From the NCBI RefSeq assembly GCF_040096185.1, contig NZ_JBBMFF010000270.1:40277-104276 (forward strand): a stretch of 64,000 nt of DNA, written 5' to 3'. This DNA is from JAZOXB01 sp040096185. Its GTDB lineage: Bacteria; Bacillota; Clostridia; Oscillospirales; Oscillospiraceae. The translations under genes were made by a program, and so were the position numbers. The notes beneath the pieces were generated by a model, which worked only from the letters and a program-made list of their open reading frames with translations, had not been told where the DNA came from and searched no databases. Below are positions 16,828-25,574 of the stretch, piece after piece. Each line of letters begins with the position of its first letter. Within the stretch, counting starts at the first letter, position 1.

Positions 16828-17793
16828 TTAGCCAATCGTATTTTCATCTTTATAGTTCTTAGGTATTACTCCATATTTCTTTTTGAACGCAGCCGCAAAA
16901 TTGCTTGGTTTTGAATATCCAACCAGCGTTGCGATCTGGCTTACATTCAAGTCGCTTTCCAAAAGCAGCCCTGCCGCTTTTTCCAGTCTTTGATCTATGA
17001 TGTATGCGTGAACCGATGTCCCAAATAAAGAATTAAATCCCTTTGTCAGCTTGGAAACACTGATATTGACCTTTTTCGCCAGTTTCTCACAACTCGGTGC
17101 AAAAGCAAGCTGGCTGTCGATAATCCGCTTTGCCTCGGTAATTGAGTCCCTGTCACTTTTAGAAATGCTGATATAACTCGATGAAAGAATACTGAGTTCC
17201 AATACTTCACTCAAATACACGGACAGCAATTCAAAGACCTTGCTTTCCAGAAATAAATACCCTAAACCGCCCCGGTATTGCGTAAAATCTTTTAACTCCG
17301 CAAAAATATGTTCCATATACGGGGTGATACTCACTTTTGAAATGCCAGTCAATAATTTTTACTCATAAGCATCTATCTCACTATCTTCAAAGTAGTCACT
17401 CAAAATTTTATGAAAATAGGGCATGGGAATTTTTATATTTTTGAAAAGAAAGTTTGTCTTTCCGGAATAACACAGATATTCCATCTTACCATGTCCTCGA
17501 TAAATACAGGATTCGCCTTTCTGTATGCTGACACATTGACGTGCATCTGCAATATTCCACGATACGCCATCATTAAAGCAAAATAAAAGTTGAATATAAT
17601 CTTCGCAGCTTACACCCTGCACATTCATATCTGAAAAATAATTCATTTTCCAGTCTGATACAACAGCTCCTTGCTTTGTAACAACCTGTGAAATCTGACC
17701 TGTTCCCATATCAGCCGGAATATCTATTGTCACTGTCTGCGGAGAGTTGGAGAGCAGATCATGGTACAGCTTTGTCATGTATTGATTTGTCAT
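16828..17793 (-). pseudogene. AraC-family transcriptional regulator split by an in-frame stop codon
   Basis: Read as one frame this is a ~321-residue AraC regulator of the PchR/YbtA kind. The N-terminal sensing half (17359-17793, 144 residues) ends at a TAA. After 6 nt the same frame continues (16828-17352, 174 residues, potential TTG start) to the double helix-turn-helix (KKVNISVSKLTKGFNSLFG, and SQIATLVGYSKPSNFAAAFKKKYG). No base shift is needed: only the TAA in ...DAYE-stop-KLLTGISKV interrupts it. The gene is therefore either inactivated, read through at low level, or makes a free DNA-binding half from TTG. It would have regulated the ECF/ABC cassette according to ligand. Confidence 0.8.
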
Positions 17794-17809
17794 TGTGCGC
17801 CCTCCTTTT

Positions 17810-17827
17810 GGTTAGTTTTAGCTAATC
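17810..17827 (-). promoter_or_regulatory. Putative operator GTTAG-N6-CTAAT before the AraC gene
   Basis: GGTTAGTTTTAGCTAATC lies 17 nt upstream of the AraC ATG, next to its ribosome site. It matches the spacing of the site at 16727-16744, which suggests a single regulator acting on both. Confidence 0.5.
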
Positions 17828-17934
17828 ACAGTCTACACCACTTGCCTTGAAAAGTCAATTTATCTCTGTGGAATATGCAAAGATTAGAGAACAAAACTGG
17901 TTATCAGTAATTCACGATACTACCGGCAAGCAAT

Positions 17935-18069
17935 GCAATCTTCCGTAAGATTGCGTATTTTAGAGGATTTCCCGTTGCCGTGAAACCCTCTAAAATGCTT
18001 GTTGGTGACATATCCCCAAACCCCTGAGATCGTCACCTGCGGTGACGGCTGCGCGTTCCTTCGGAACGC
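17935..18069 (-). other. Four-hairpin cluster beside the relaxase gene (candidate oriT)
   Basis: In 135 nt there are four perfect or near-perfect inverted repeats: GCAATCTT/AAGATTGC (17935-17954), a 15-bp stem with one mismatch (17957-17971 with 17982-17996), CGTCACC/GGTGACG (18031-18047) and GCGTTCC/GGAACGC (18053-18069). None has a following T-run, so they are not ordinary terminators. The cluster starts 24 nt after the relaxase stop codon and fills most of the 300-nt gap to the cargo genes. A transfer origin or a structured RNA is likely. No known nic sequence was recognised. Confidence 0.45.
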
Positions 18070-18092
18070 TGAAAACTGGGAGCAACATAAAA

Positions 18093-19511
18093 CTATTGTC
18101 GGGATTTTTGCTTGTCTTTCTGCTGCTCCTGAGACGCAGGAATGTCCAGCAGATAGTCCACATTGGCCTTGATATTGTGAAGCTCCTTCATATCAGACCG
18201 GGCCTGCTTATAGGCGGCATAGGCTTTCCGTTTCTGTTCCAGCAGACCGGCGTATTCCTCTCGGAGCGATTTGACGGAGGGCAGTTTTGTGATTCCTATG
18301 CTGTCAAAATATTTCTTCGCCGCCTGGTGTAATAGAATATCCGCCTCATGCTCCGCCCGGAACTTTTTACTATAACCAGCCTTGCGGTATTCCACATAGA
18401 CCGCCCGCGTCTTGGCATAGTTCACGATCTGTTTCTGCAATTCTCCATTGGCGGTCATCTGCGATTCCAGTTCCTTGATCTTTGCCGACAGTGCATTAAA
18501 GCTGATGGTAGCCGCAGCAGCTTTTTCCAGCAAATCTTCATAGCTCATATCTCCATGCTCTTTCAGGTAGATCACCGCCTGGGAGAGCTGTTTTAAGTTA
18601 AATACCTTCGCCCAGCGTTCATAGCCCGGTCCCTTGCCGGCCCGGACCGCTGCCTCAATATCCACCAGCAGCCCAGCCTTTGGAACGGGCTTTTGCGAAA
18701 AAGTACGGCGGGGTTTTGCCGTGCGGGTGCCCTCGATCCGTTCCTGTATCGCCTGCTCGGTATAGTCGCCTTTCAGCGTATTGCACCGGGTATAGTTTTT
18801 CTGCCCCGGCCCCCGGAGCCGGAGGTTCTTGCGTTCCCGGTTGACTTCGATTCCGGCAGCCTCCAGCTTCTTCAGGAAGTCCTCAAAGTCTTTCGGCCTT
18901 TCTTCCAGGGCCGCGTCGATTGCCCGGCGTAGCTGCTCCTGGAAGGAGGGCTGTTTCGTATTTCCCAGCCATGTGCCATAGTGGTCCCTGCTGGGTTTTG
19001 GATTTTCCACGATAGACAGACCGTGCTCCAGACACAGCTTGTCATTCATGCGCCGGATCGCCCAGGTAGAGCCCCAGAAGTTGCGGAATTTCCGGGTGCA
19101 GTCAAGGGCGGTGGAATTGATGATGATGTGATTATGAACATGGTGCTTATCCACATGGGTACACACCACAAAGGCATGATTGCCCTTTGTCAGTTTCAGT
19201 GCGAGCTCCCGCCCGATCTGGTTCGCTTCTTCCGGCGTGACTTCGCCGGGCTTGAAGGCTTGCCGGAGGTGGTAGGCGATCACATCATCCGCGCCCCGGT
19301 CCCGCCCGGTCAGGTTCAAATACTGCCGCTTGGAAAGAAGGAACTCCGCATCCGCGATTCGGGTATCACACTCATAGCCATAAATGAATTTTCCAAAATC
19401 CGTTTTCCGCGGATTCTCCACATAGTCAATGATGTCCGCAATGGCCGTAGACACATCCCGCCCTTTTCCCACATGCAGCGGCATTAGTCTTGTGGTTGCT
19501 ATCAGGATCAC
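18093..19511 (-). CDS. MobP-type relaxase (Tn1549/CTn family)
   Basis: 472 residues. N-terminal relaxase domain with the start TTRLMPLHVGKGRDV and the histidine triad in HVDKHHVHNHIIINS (His123-128), the metal-binding motif of VirD2/MobA-type nucleases. Tyr30 (ADIIDYVENPRKT) is the likely DNA-attacking residue. The C-terminal half is charged and coiled-coil-rich. It nicks oriT and pilots the strand to the VirD4 protein (58872-60719). The listed start is a GTG at 19511; the ATG ten codons later (MPLHV) is also possible. The MobC-like gene lies 2.9 kb upstream. Confidence 0.9.
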   Translation of the reverse strand: MILIATTRLMPLHVGKGRDVSTAIADIIDYVENPRKTDFGKFIYGYECDTRIADAEFLLSKRQYLNLTGRDRGADDVIAYHLRQAFKPGEVTPEEANQIGRELALKLTKGNHAFVVCTHVDKHHVHNHIIINSTALDCTRKFRNFWGSTWAIRRMNDKLCLEHGLSIVENPKPSRDHYGTWLGNTKQPSFQEQLRRAIDAALEERPKDFEDFLKKLEAAGIEVNRERKNLRLRGPGQKNYTRCNTLKGDYTEQAIQERIEGTRTAKPRRTFSQKPVPKAGLLVDIEAAVRAGKGPGYERWAKVFNLKQLSQAVIYLKEHGDMSYEDLLEKAAAATISFNALSAKIKELESQMTANGELQKQIVNYAKTRAVYVEYRKAGYSKKFRAEHEADILLHQAAKKYFDSIGITKLPSVKSLREEYAGLLEQKRKAYAAYKQARSDMKELHNIKANVDYLLDIPASQEQQKDKQKSRQ

Positions 19512-19586
19512 CCCCTTGCCAAAATGAAAGAGCTGCCCGGAAGGACAGCCCTTGGTATGTATTCGTTATAGTGCCGGTGTATCTTT

Positions 19587-20543
19587 TTACTTTGGCATCC
19601 GCCCGCCGCATTTCCATAGTGCCATCGGGTGATGTTCAACACGCGAGAGAATATCAGCATCGTCAAACAAAAGGCCCGGCTGATAGTTTCCCTCTGCAAA
19701 AGCCTGCCAGAAGGACAGCTCCGTATCTTCCGGTTTTAGAATCGCGGCTAAATAATCCTTTACCTGTTTCTGCGCACAGGCCAGGTCAAAGCGTTCTCCA
19801 CGGCGCAGCACCGGTGTAAGGTCCGTCCTGATTTTCCGTGCGGATATGCTGCCGATACCATTGAGGTCAAAGTATTCCGGCACGGTTTCCGAAGCAATCG
19901 CCGCGTAGAACATGATACACTTTCTGAAAAGCGGTTCCTGCGTCTCGTCAAACAATCCATACTTTTGCATATTGAACATATCATATAAATCCCGCGGGGC
20001 CGCCCGGTTTAAGAGGGCGACCGTCTTTGCGGAGAAGATTTCCAGAGGATCAACGTTTAATACTGTAAGCTCCTGATCGTTCCATGGCAAATAAACCGGT
20101 CTGCGGGAAACAGGCAGCACATGGCAGCGGAGCATATAGTTGATCTCAATTTTCAGGTTGTCTTTCATTCCTCCGGCATTCACATACTCGTACACGAAGG
20201 AATCCAGCGCGTGGTATTGCTTTGATTTCAAACTCAGCGTATAGCCGGAAGCCGCCATGTATTTTTGTATGTGTTCATTGATCTGCTCCCGCTCCGCTAG
20301 CATAGCTTCCCTTGATACATCCTTTGAGAAATCCAGGTCTATATCAACCGACAGGCGGGGCAGATCAAAAATCGTCAGATTGATCGCCGTGCCGCCTTTC
20401 AGGGCAAGGCTGTCCGCAAGCAACCCATCGCTTTCCATAAAAGAAAGAACATCCGCGAGGCGGCAGACTTTCTCAAAGGTGTCACGGACAAAGCCGAGTT
20501 CTTTGGCCTGCCTGCCAAGCGTAATACGGTCAAAGCGCATCAT
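19587..20543 (-). CDS. AbiEii/AbiGii-family nucleotidyltransferase toxin
   Basis: 318 residues with the nucleotidyltransferase core LADSLALKGGTAINLTIFDLPRLSVDIDLDF: the GG-T motif and the two aspartates of DIDLDF. A later lysine in FSAKTVALLNRAAPRDLYDM belongs to the family pattern. AbiEii toxins transfer nucleotides to target RNA and cause growth arrest during phage attack. They also stabilise mobile DNA. The start overlaps the end of the antitoxin gene by 14 nt, the usual arrangement of the pair. Confidence 0.9.
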   Translation of the reverse strand: MMRFDRITLGRQAKELGFVRDTFEKVCRLADVLSFMESDGLLADSLALKGGTAINLTIFDLPRLSVDIDLDFSKDVSREAMLAEREQINEHIQKYMAASGYTLSLKSKQYHALDSFVYEYVNAGGMKDNLKIEINYMLRCHVLPVSRRPVYLPWNDQELTVLNVDPLEIFSAKTVALLNRAAPRDLYDMFNMQKYGLFDETQEPLFRKCIMFYAAIASETVPEYFDLNGIGSISARKIRTDLTPVLRRGERFDLACAQKQVKDYLAAILKPEDTELSFWQAFAEGNYQPGLLFDDADILSRVEHHPMALWKCGGRMPK

Positions 20544-21294
20544 AATCAGTTACCCCCTTATTTATGATCGTTTTCAAATCTTTTGGAGCAAACAGTTTCC
20601 ATCTGTTATGAAGGACAAAATCGCCCTGCTTTTCAAAGAGATAGGTTTTACTGGCAGAAGACCGTTTTTCACATTCCACAAAAAACGGTTCCGGTAAAGA
20701 CAGTTCCTCTTTCCATGCTTCAAGAATAAATCCGGCCTTTTGATATAGCTGCGCCCGGCCATACAGTTCCAGCGCGTCAAGCAGTTTGCTGTAATCAAGC
20801 GAAGGAATCAGGAGAAGGCAGCGCAACAATTCTTCCAGGCCTCCGATTTTTTCAAAATCCGCTATACTGTCTATCACGGTCCGCTCTAAAGAAGTCACGC
20901 GGATGCCGGTGTCTGTTTTTATGATGTCCGTATTTCCCCGGCAGGCCATCGGACAGTAATTTACGCCGTCATAAGAGAACGGGCGGACGCGCTTTTGGGT
21001 GGTGAAGTACACATCATAAAAAACCTGGTTCGCATATCCGTAGTATTCAAAGGCGCTGTGGTGGGACACACAGGCATCGTCTGTCACGCGGGAAGCTATC
21101 TGGTAGCGGTTCGGGATCGCCTGTCCGGTTTCCATGCTGATGACCGCATATAGATTGCGGCGCACACGCTCGATATATCCTTTTTGCAGATAACTCTTTA
21201 TCTGCCATACAGCGGAACTTTCTGATCCGGCGAGCTGCACCATATCATCATGTGTAAAACAGCGCAAAGCGGCAAGCTCTTTGTATCGTTCCAT
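20530..21294 (-). CDS. AbiEi-family antitoxin
   Basis: 254 residues from ATG 21294 (AAAGGAGG upstream). The N-terminal winged helix (FTHDDMVQLAGSESSAVWQIKSYLQKGYIERVRRNLYAV) is the AbiEi_4-type domain that represses its own promoter. The C-terminal domain contains VTSLERTVIDSI, the conserved segment of AbiEi family proteins. It is encoded before the toxin and overlaps it. The pair belongs to type IV toxin-antitoxin systems, where antitoxin and toxin need not bind each other. Confidence 0.88.
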   Translation of the reverse strand: MERYKELAALRCFTHDDMVQLAGSESSAVWQIKSYLQKGYIERVRRNLYAVISMETGQAIPNRYQIASRVTDDACVSHHSAFEYYGYANQVFYDVYFTTQKRVRPFSYDGVNYCPMACRGNTDIIKTDTGIRVTSLERTVIDSIADFEKIGGLEELLRCLLLIPSLDYSKLLDALELYGRAQLYQKAGFILEAWKEELSLPEPFFVECEKRSSASKTYLFEKQGDFVLHNRWKLFAPKDLKTIINKGVTDYDAL

Positions 21295-21435
21295 TGCACA
21301 GCCTCCTTTTTTGTTTTCATTATAACGCAAAGCAAGAGAAAATACAATGGTTTTGAACGGATTTAGAAATAATCGTTTTTTGAACTGCACGAAGCAATAG
21401 GGAAAGTATCTGTTTTGTGCGAATTTGAAAATGTA

Positions 21436-21945
21436 TTAACGTTCCGGCTCTTTCCGTTTTGTTGGTGCATGTACGGCTGCCGTCCGCTCTGTACTCTGTT
21501 TTATGCCTTCGCGGATCGAGACTTTCTTCCCATGTTCCTTTGTATAATCGAGCCGGGCCTGCGTAAGAAAGAGATCGACAAGTCCGGGGTGGCTACGATC
21601 CACCACAAAGTAAACATTCCGATCTTGGCCGAAGCCGTCCGGGTTCTCGTAGACCGGAATGGTTTTCGCCCAGGCTTTGTTATCGCGGGAAATACGCCCA
21701 TCCCAATCCTTTTGCCGGACCGTGCCCGCAAGCACATAAAACATCCGGTCATAACCGAATTGTTCCAAAACCTGATGTACTGCCTCCGTTCCGAGGCGGT
21801 TATCCCGGTAGTGATCGGCAATGGCCTGTTCGATTGCCTCCTTACAGGCGATATTTGCCTTATAGGAAGCACGGTATTGTTCCAGTTCTCCATGCTCACG
21901 CACATAGGAAGCCGGATAGATATATAGCTGTGTTGTGTCTTTCAT
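21436..21945 (-). CDS. DUF3849-family conjugative element protein
   Basis: 169 residues from ATG 21945 (GGAGG 6 nt upstream). The segment YIYPASYVREHGELEQYRASYKANIACKEAIEQAI and FGYDRMFYVLAGTVRQKDWDGRISRDNKAWA fits DUF3849, a family of unknown function found almost only in Tn1549-like elements. The tail is basic and ends KRKEPER, like several other proteins of this element. It lies between the AbiE pair and the membrane protein gene. No enzymatic motif is visible. Confidence 0.75.
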   Translation of the reverse strand: MKDTTQLYIYPASYVREHGELEQYRASYKANIACKEAIEQAIADHYRDNRLGTEAVHQVLEQFGYDRMFYVLAGTVRQKDWDGRISRDNKAWAKTIPVYENPDGFGQDRNVYFVVDRSHPGLVDLFLTQARLDYTKEHGKKVSIREGIKQSTERTAAVHAPTKRKEPER

Positions 21946-22036
21946 GTGATCCCTCCAAATAGAAAAAGCTGCCTTGTGAGACAGCCCCGAATAGTGAAAA
22001 AGAGGGCGGGACACCGAAAATGCCCCGCCCATAAGT

Positions 22037-22327
22037 TTATCCAAATACAAAATCTTTGAGTGCGTGGTTTGCGCCGCCGATCATCCCGACCAGCCAGGCC
22101 GCCGCCATTGGCAGACCGTAGGGGCTTATCAGAAACGCGATCACCAGCCATGCAAGCCCGGCCCACACTCCGGCAGTAAAGAACAGCACCAGCGACGCCA
22201 GAAATACAATGCCTGATAAAATCCCCAGCACCGCGCCGGATGCGATCACCAGGAACTTGCACACCAGATAAAGAAGCCCCGTAACCAGGACAAAGGGAAA
22301 CGCCAACAGTTTGAATATCAGACGCAT
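22037..22327 (-). CDS. CD1845-family small membrane protein
   Basis: 96 residues with three or four hydrophobic segments covering nearly the whole protein (FPFVLVTGLLYLVCKFLVI, GILSGIVFLASLVLFFTAG, WAGLAWLVIAFLI). It matches the CD1845 family of C. difficile conjugative transposons. AAGGAGG precedes the ATG. Unknown role in the membrane, possibly in mating-pair formation or exclusion. Confidence 0.75.
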   Translation of the reverse strand: MRLIFKLLAFPFVLVTGLLYLVCKFLVIASGAVLGILSGIVFLASLVLFFTAGVWAGLAWLVIAFLISPYGLPMAAAWLVGMIGGANHALKDFVFG

Positions 22328-22418
22328 AGGTCAAGCCTCCTTCCACGGGAAAATATCATGTCCCTCTGCCAAAATTCTACCGTGCCGGTTCCCGGAAAGC
22401 AACGGCTATTTTCTCCGT

Positions 22419-22763
22419 TTACGAAATGTTTGCAAATCCCCGGAGCAGCTTATCCATACCATTCCACAGGTCATCCAGCCGGGTACGCAGATCTTCCACA
22501 TCCGCAGCATAAACGCTGCCGGTTTCATTGGCACGCCGGGTGTACTGGTTTAAGTTGTTGGAGCAGATACGAAGGAGGCGTATCATTTCCTGAATGTCGC
22601 CCATATCCAGGTGAATGATGTAACCGTCCACCGCCATTTTGCGGAGATAAGCGGAAAGGTTGGTGATCCCCAGCTCTGCCATGCGCTCTTTTATCAAAGC
22701 AGCCTCCGCCTCGGTCAGAACAAACTCCACACGGACAGACCGCTTATCCCGTCCGCCCTTCAT
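22419..22763 (-). CDS. MobC-like relaxosome accessory protein
   Basis: 114 residues with an N-terminal ribbon-helix-helix pattern (KRSVRVEFVLTEAEAALIKERMAELGITNLSAYLRKMAVDGYI) and the MobC-type middle IQEMIRLLRICSNNLNQYTRRANETG. Such proteins bind oriT, bend it and help the relaxase. The ATG overlaps the stop of the preceding gene (ATGA). The relaxase is 2.9 kb downstream, separated by the AbiE pair and two small genes. Confidence 0.85.
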   Translation of the reverse strand: MKGGRDKRSVRVEFVLTEAEAALIKERMAELGITNLSAYLRKMAVDGYIIHLDMGDIQEMIRLLRICSNNLNQYTRRANETGSVYAADVEDLRTRLDDLWNGMDKLLRGFANIS

Positions 22764-23458
22764 CGGTCCAGCCCGCCTTTATGGGGTGCGCCTCTACCGG
22801 GAGCAGCGACGGCGGCCTGGGCCTCTTTGAGCCTGCCGCGCATGGACGCCTTTTTTAATTTTTCCATGTATTCCTGAACATTGCCCGGCTTTGCATGGTA
22901 ATCCCGTTTCAGCCGTTCCCGGCGCAGGATCACCGCCAGCTCCCGCTCGCTTTCCGGCGCGTACTGCATGGATTTTGGCGTGCCGTGCTCCGGCATAAGC
23001 TCATTGATCTGCCGTCTCCGGGACTGATAGGGCAAGGTAAACTGTACGCCGTCCTCGAATGTCACCGTTACCCGGTCAATGGGACAGGACAGTGATTTCA
23101 CCCGCTCCACATGGGAAGGGTAATCCAGAGGGTAGATGGTGCCGGTCACTTTTCCATCCTGCAAACCATCCAATGTAAGGGCATAAGCTAAAATCGGGTC
23201 ATTCGTCTGCTCATGGTAGAACATCCACACTTTATTTTCATTGCTTTCCTGTAGATACACCTCCCGCTCGCTCAAACAATAGGTGCCGCAGGGCCGTGAC
23301 ATCCAGAGAAGGCGCCGCTCCTCCGGTTCTCCTGATAAGGCCACCTTTTGGATCAGTTCTTTATCCACGTCAAAATCTTCTTTATAATGCTGTGTATGCA
23401 GTTCTACGACCTGCCCCAGAAAGTCCAGTATGTCTACGCCTTCAAATTTGGTCCCCAT
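22760..23458 (-). CDS. Conjugative element protein of unknown function
   Basis: 232 residues from ATG 23458. An acidic N-terminal half with a plausible alpha/beta fold (VWMFYHEQTNDPILAYALTLDG) precedes a basic, helical tail (ERLKRDYHAKPGNVQEYMEKLKKASMRGRLKEAQAAVAAPGRG). I recognise it only as a protein that usually sits just before mobC in clostridial ICEs. The stop overlaps the MobC start, so the two are coupled; a DNA-transfer role is inferred from that only. Confidence 0.55.
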   Translation of the reverse strand: MGTKFEGVDILDFLGQVVELHTQHYKEDFDVDKELIQKVALSGEPEERRLLWMSRPCGTYCLSEREVYLQESNENKVWMFYHEQTNDPILAYALTLDGLQDGKVTGTIYPLDYPSHVERVKSLSCPIDRVTVTFEDGVQFTLPYQSRRRQINELMPEHGTPKSMQYAPESERELAVILRRERLKRDYHAKPGNVQEYMEKLKKASMRGRLKEAQAAVAAPGRGAPHKGGLDR

Positions 23459-23460
23459 AC

Positions 23461-24393
23461 TCAAAGCCCCCTTTCCGGGACAGGCGGTGTGATCTGCCTT
23501 GCCTCATGCTCCGGGCGCTCGGATTTCAGGCGGTCCAGGACAGAGGGCTTTTCTTCCGGCAAGGTCTCCGGGGCAAGCTCCCGGATTTCCTCGTGGGTCT
23601 GGCCGTCCGTCAGGTCCGGCTTCACCGGGGGCTCGTTGTTCAGCCTGCCGTCCAGCATATTATAATTGCCGGTCTGTCCTTCCTCGTAAAGCTCCGCGTT
23701 CCGCAGATAGCTTTCAGGCGGCTGGAAGGGCTGCCCGGCGAACAGGATTTCCCGCTGTGCTTCAAACTGCCGGAGAACGCCGTTTTGTAGCCGGGCAAAC
23801 TCCGCATACTGATCCGATGTAAGCCCACGCTCCAGCATTTCCGCCTGAGAATGGGCCCAGCCCTCACCGTAGAGGAAATAATACATATCCGCCCGGTCTG
23901 TGACAAAGCATAGGGAGCCGTCGCCGTTATCGTAATAGGAGGTAAGCCCGTCCTGATAGTGATAGTGTTCCTCGCGGCCCAGATAGACCCGGTTGTCTGC
24001 CGCAAGCATGGCGACCATGCCGGCATAATTGCTGTGTACCGCGGAACGGATTTCCACCAAAGGGTCCGGATCTTTGGAAAGCTGCCTGCCGGGAATCTCA
24101 TTCAGTTTTTCCATCGCCGCGTTTCGGGGCGTCTGTTCCTCATGGGCGCGGGCAGCTCTGTCCGGCTGTGTTCCGTCCTTTCGGACAGCACCCGGTTCCG
24201 GTTCCTTTTCCTTTACAAAATAGTGGACGTTGGCAGTCGTGCGGCTGTTACACTCCTTCGCGTAAGCCTCGGCTGTCTCCTGGGAGGCAAATTCAAGGGG
24301 CCTGCCGGCCTCCTTGCACCAGCTTTCCGCCCGCCCAAAGATTGAAGCGGCGCTGCGCACCGCCCATACACCGTAAGTCTTTTCTTTTTCCAT
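23461..24393 (-). CDS. Large accessory protein with KPSVLxxL tail motif, unknown function
   Basis: 310 residues from ATG 24393 (AGGAGG upstream). The N-terminus resembles RNase H1 N-terminal/caulimovirus-type domains (KEKTYGVWAVRSAASIFGRAESW...EFASQETAEAYAKECN). The middle is rich in Tyr and acidic residues. The C-terminus carries EEKPSVLDRLKSERPEHEAR. That last motif recurs in unrelated proteins of the element. The stop overlaps the next gene. Function unknown. Confidence 0.5.
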   Translation of the reverse strand: MEKEKTYGVWAVRSAASIFGRAESWCKEAGRPLEFASQETAEAYAKECNSRTTANVHYFVKEKEPEPGAVRKDGTQPDRAARAHEEQTPRNAAMEKLNEIPGRQLSKDPDPLVEIRSAVHSNYAGMVAMLAADNRVYLGREEHYHYQDGLTSYYDNGDGSLCFVTDRADMYYFLYGEGWAHSQAEMLERGLTSDQYAEFARLQNGVLRQFEAQREILFAGQPFQPPESYLRNAELYEEGQTGNYNMLDGRLNNEPPVKPDLTDGQTHEEIRELAPETLPEEKPSVLDRLKSERPEHEARQITPPVPERGL

Positions 24394-24405
24394 CGGCACC
24401 TCCTG

Positions 24406-25038
24406 TTATCGTTCCTGCTGCTTTTCCGGTTTTAGCCGGGCAGACGGTTCCGCTGTTTTCGTTTCTTTAAGCTGCTGCCGGAGGGAGGGCCTTTGTTCCG
24501 GCTCCGTATCTGTGATATTCACATACTCGCCGATGATACAAAGCGCCTCGCCATAGCTGCCGGAAGCAAATACCCGGTCCTTCATTTCCTTTGCCTGGTC
24601 TGTAAGCCCATGCTCCCGCAAAGTGCGCTCAGCGATCCCCACCAGGTTAAAAATATTGCCGTCCTGCCCGATCAGCGCGCAGTCCGGCTTTTCCGGCTCC
24701 GGCGCCGGTTCCCCGATAAACCCGCCCAGACGGTTGGGGACAAAATCAGAGAGCCATGTGCCACCGAAAGTCTCATGGGTCTGCAAACGCCACATGGCAA
24801 GTTTCCCAATCTCCAGGTCCACACCCTCAAAGGGATAGAGCAGACAGGGAGAATCATTATACTCAAAAGCAAAAATATCCTGGAACTTCGCGCCGTTTTT
24901 CAGAATACCGGCCTCGGTGAACATTTCATTGATCCCGTCAAGCCATTCCTGCAGCTCGCCGCCGCAGCCCTGCAAAATCAGGCCGCCTTTTCCCTCCATA
25001 CGGCGAAGGTCCTCTGTTTCAATATGGTTGATACTCAA
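24406..25038 (-). CDS. Accessory protein with RPSLRQQL tail motif, unknown function
   Basis: 210 residues from a TTG at 25038, chosen because AGGAGGCG lies 6 nt upstream; frames further upstream lack a ribosome site. Mostly acidic, with FEGVDLEIGKLAMWRLQTHETFGGTWLSDFVPNRLGG. The C-terminus is EQRPSLRQQLKETKTAEP followed by a basic end. That tail is almost the same as in the next protein upstream although the bodies differ. Unknown function. Confidence 0.5.
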   Translation of the reverse strand: MSINHIETEDLRRMEGKGGLILQGCGGELQEWLDGINEMFTEAGILKNGAKFQDIFAFEYNDSPCLLYPFEGVDLEIGKLAMWRLQTHETFGGTWLSDFVPNRLGGFIGEPAPEPEKPDCALIGQDGNIFNLVGIAERTLREHGLTDQAKEMKDRVFASGSYGEALCIIGEYVNITDTEPEQRPSLRQQLKETKTAEPSARLKPEKQQER

Positions 25039-25049
25039 AAAATCGCCTC

Positions 25050-25574
25050 CTATCGTTGTTGTTGGTTTTCTTTCCTGTGCCGGACAGCTTTGCCCTCCGG
25101 CGTTTTCCTTAGCTGCTGCCGGAGGGAGGGCTTTTGTTCCTCTTTCTGTAAATCCGTAAGGATCGCAGATAAGGGCTGTTCCCACCGGCTCCCGAAGCCC
25201 CGTACCACCGTTCCGGCCAGAGCACCGTTTTCCCTGAACATTTCCAGCGTGTCAAAAGCCCGGTCAAAAAGAGAAATGTTTCCGGAATCTACACATGGGG
25301 CAAAGTGGATCACCCCTTTGGGATAGTTCCTGCCGGTCCCGATCCAGCCCCGCACAAAATCGTCAAAATCTTTTGTGATTCCCGCATCTGCCAGCTCCAC
25401 GGCATGGCTGGCATTTACAAGACTTGTTTCCTGATACTGGCGGCCCAGGACCAGCACGCCGGTCTTTGGATTGAACAGGAAGCGCCGGTTGCCGATCTGC
25501 TGCATGTCAATGGCCTGCGTCCTGGTATCGATCCGCATGATCTCCGGCACAATCGGTATTTTTTCTATAAGCAT
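25050..25574 (-). CDS. Accessory protein with KPSLRQQL tail motif, unknown function
   Basis: 174 residues beginning MLIEKIPIVPEIMRIDTRTQAIDM. A central part (GVLVLGRQYQETSLVNASHAVELADAGI) has no motif I know. The end, EEQKPSLRQQLRKTPEGK plus a basic tail, repeats the tail of the gene at 24406-25038. The two adjacent genes may share a tail by duplication, or both keep it by selection. Unknown function. Confidence 0.5.
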   Translation of the reverse strand: MLIEKIPIVPEIMRIDTRTQAIDMQQIGNRRFLFNPKTGVLVLGRQYQETSLVNASHAVELADAGITKDFDDFVRGWIGTGRNYPKGVIHFAPCVDSGNISLFDRAFDTLEMFRENGALAGTVVRGFGSRWEQPLSAILTDLQKEEQKPSLRQQLRKTPEGKAVRHRKENQQQR

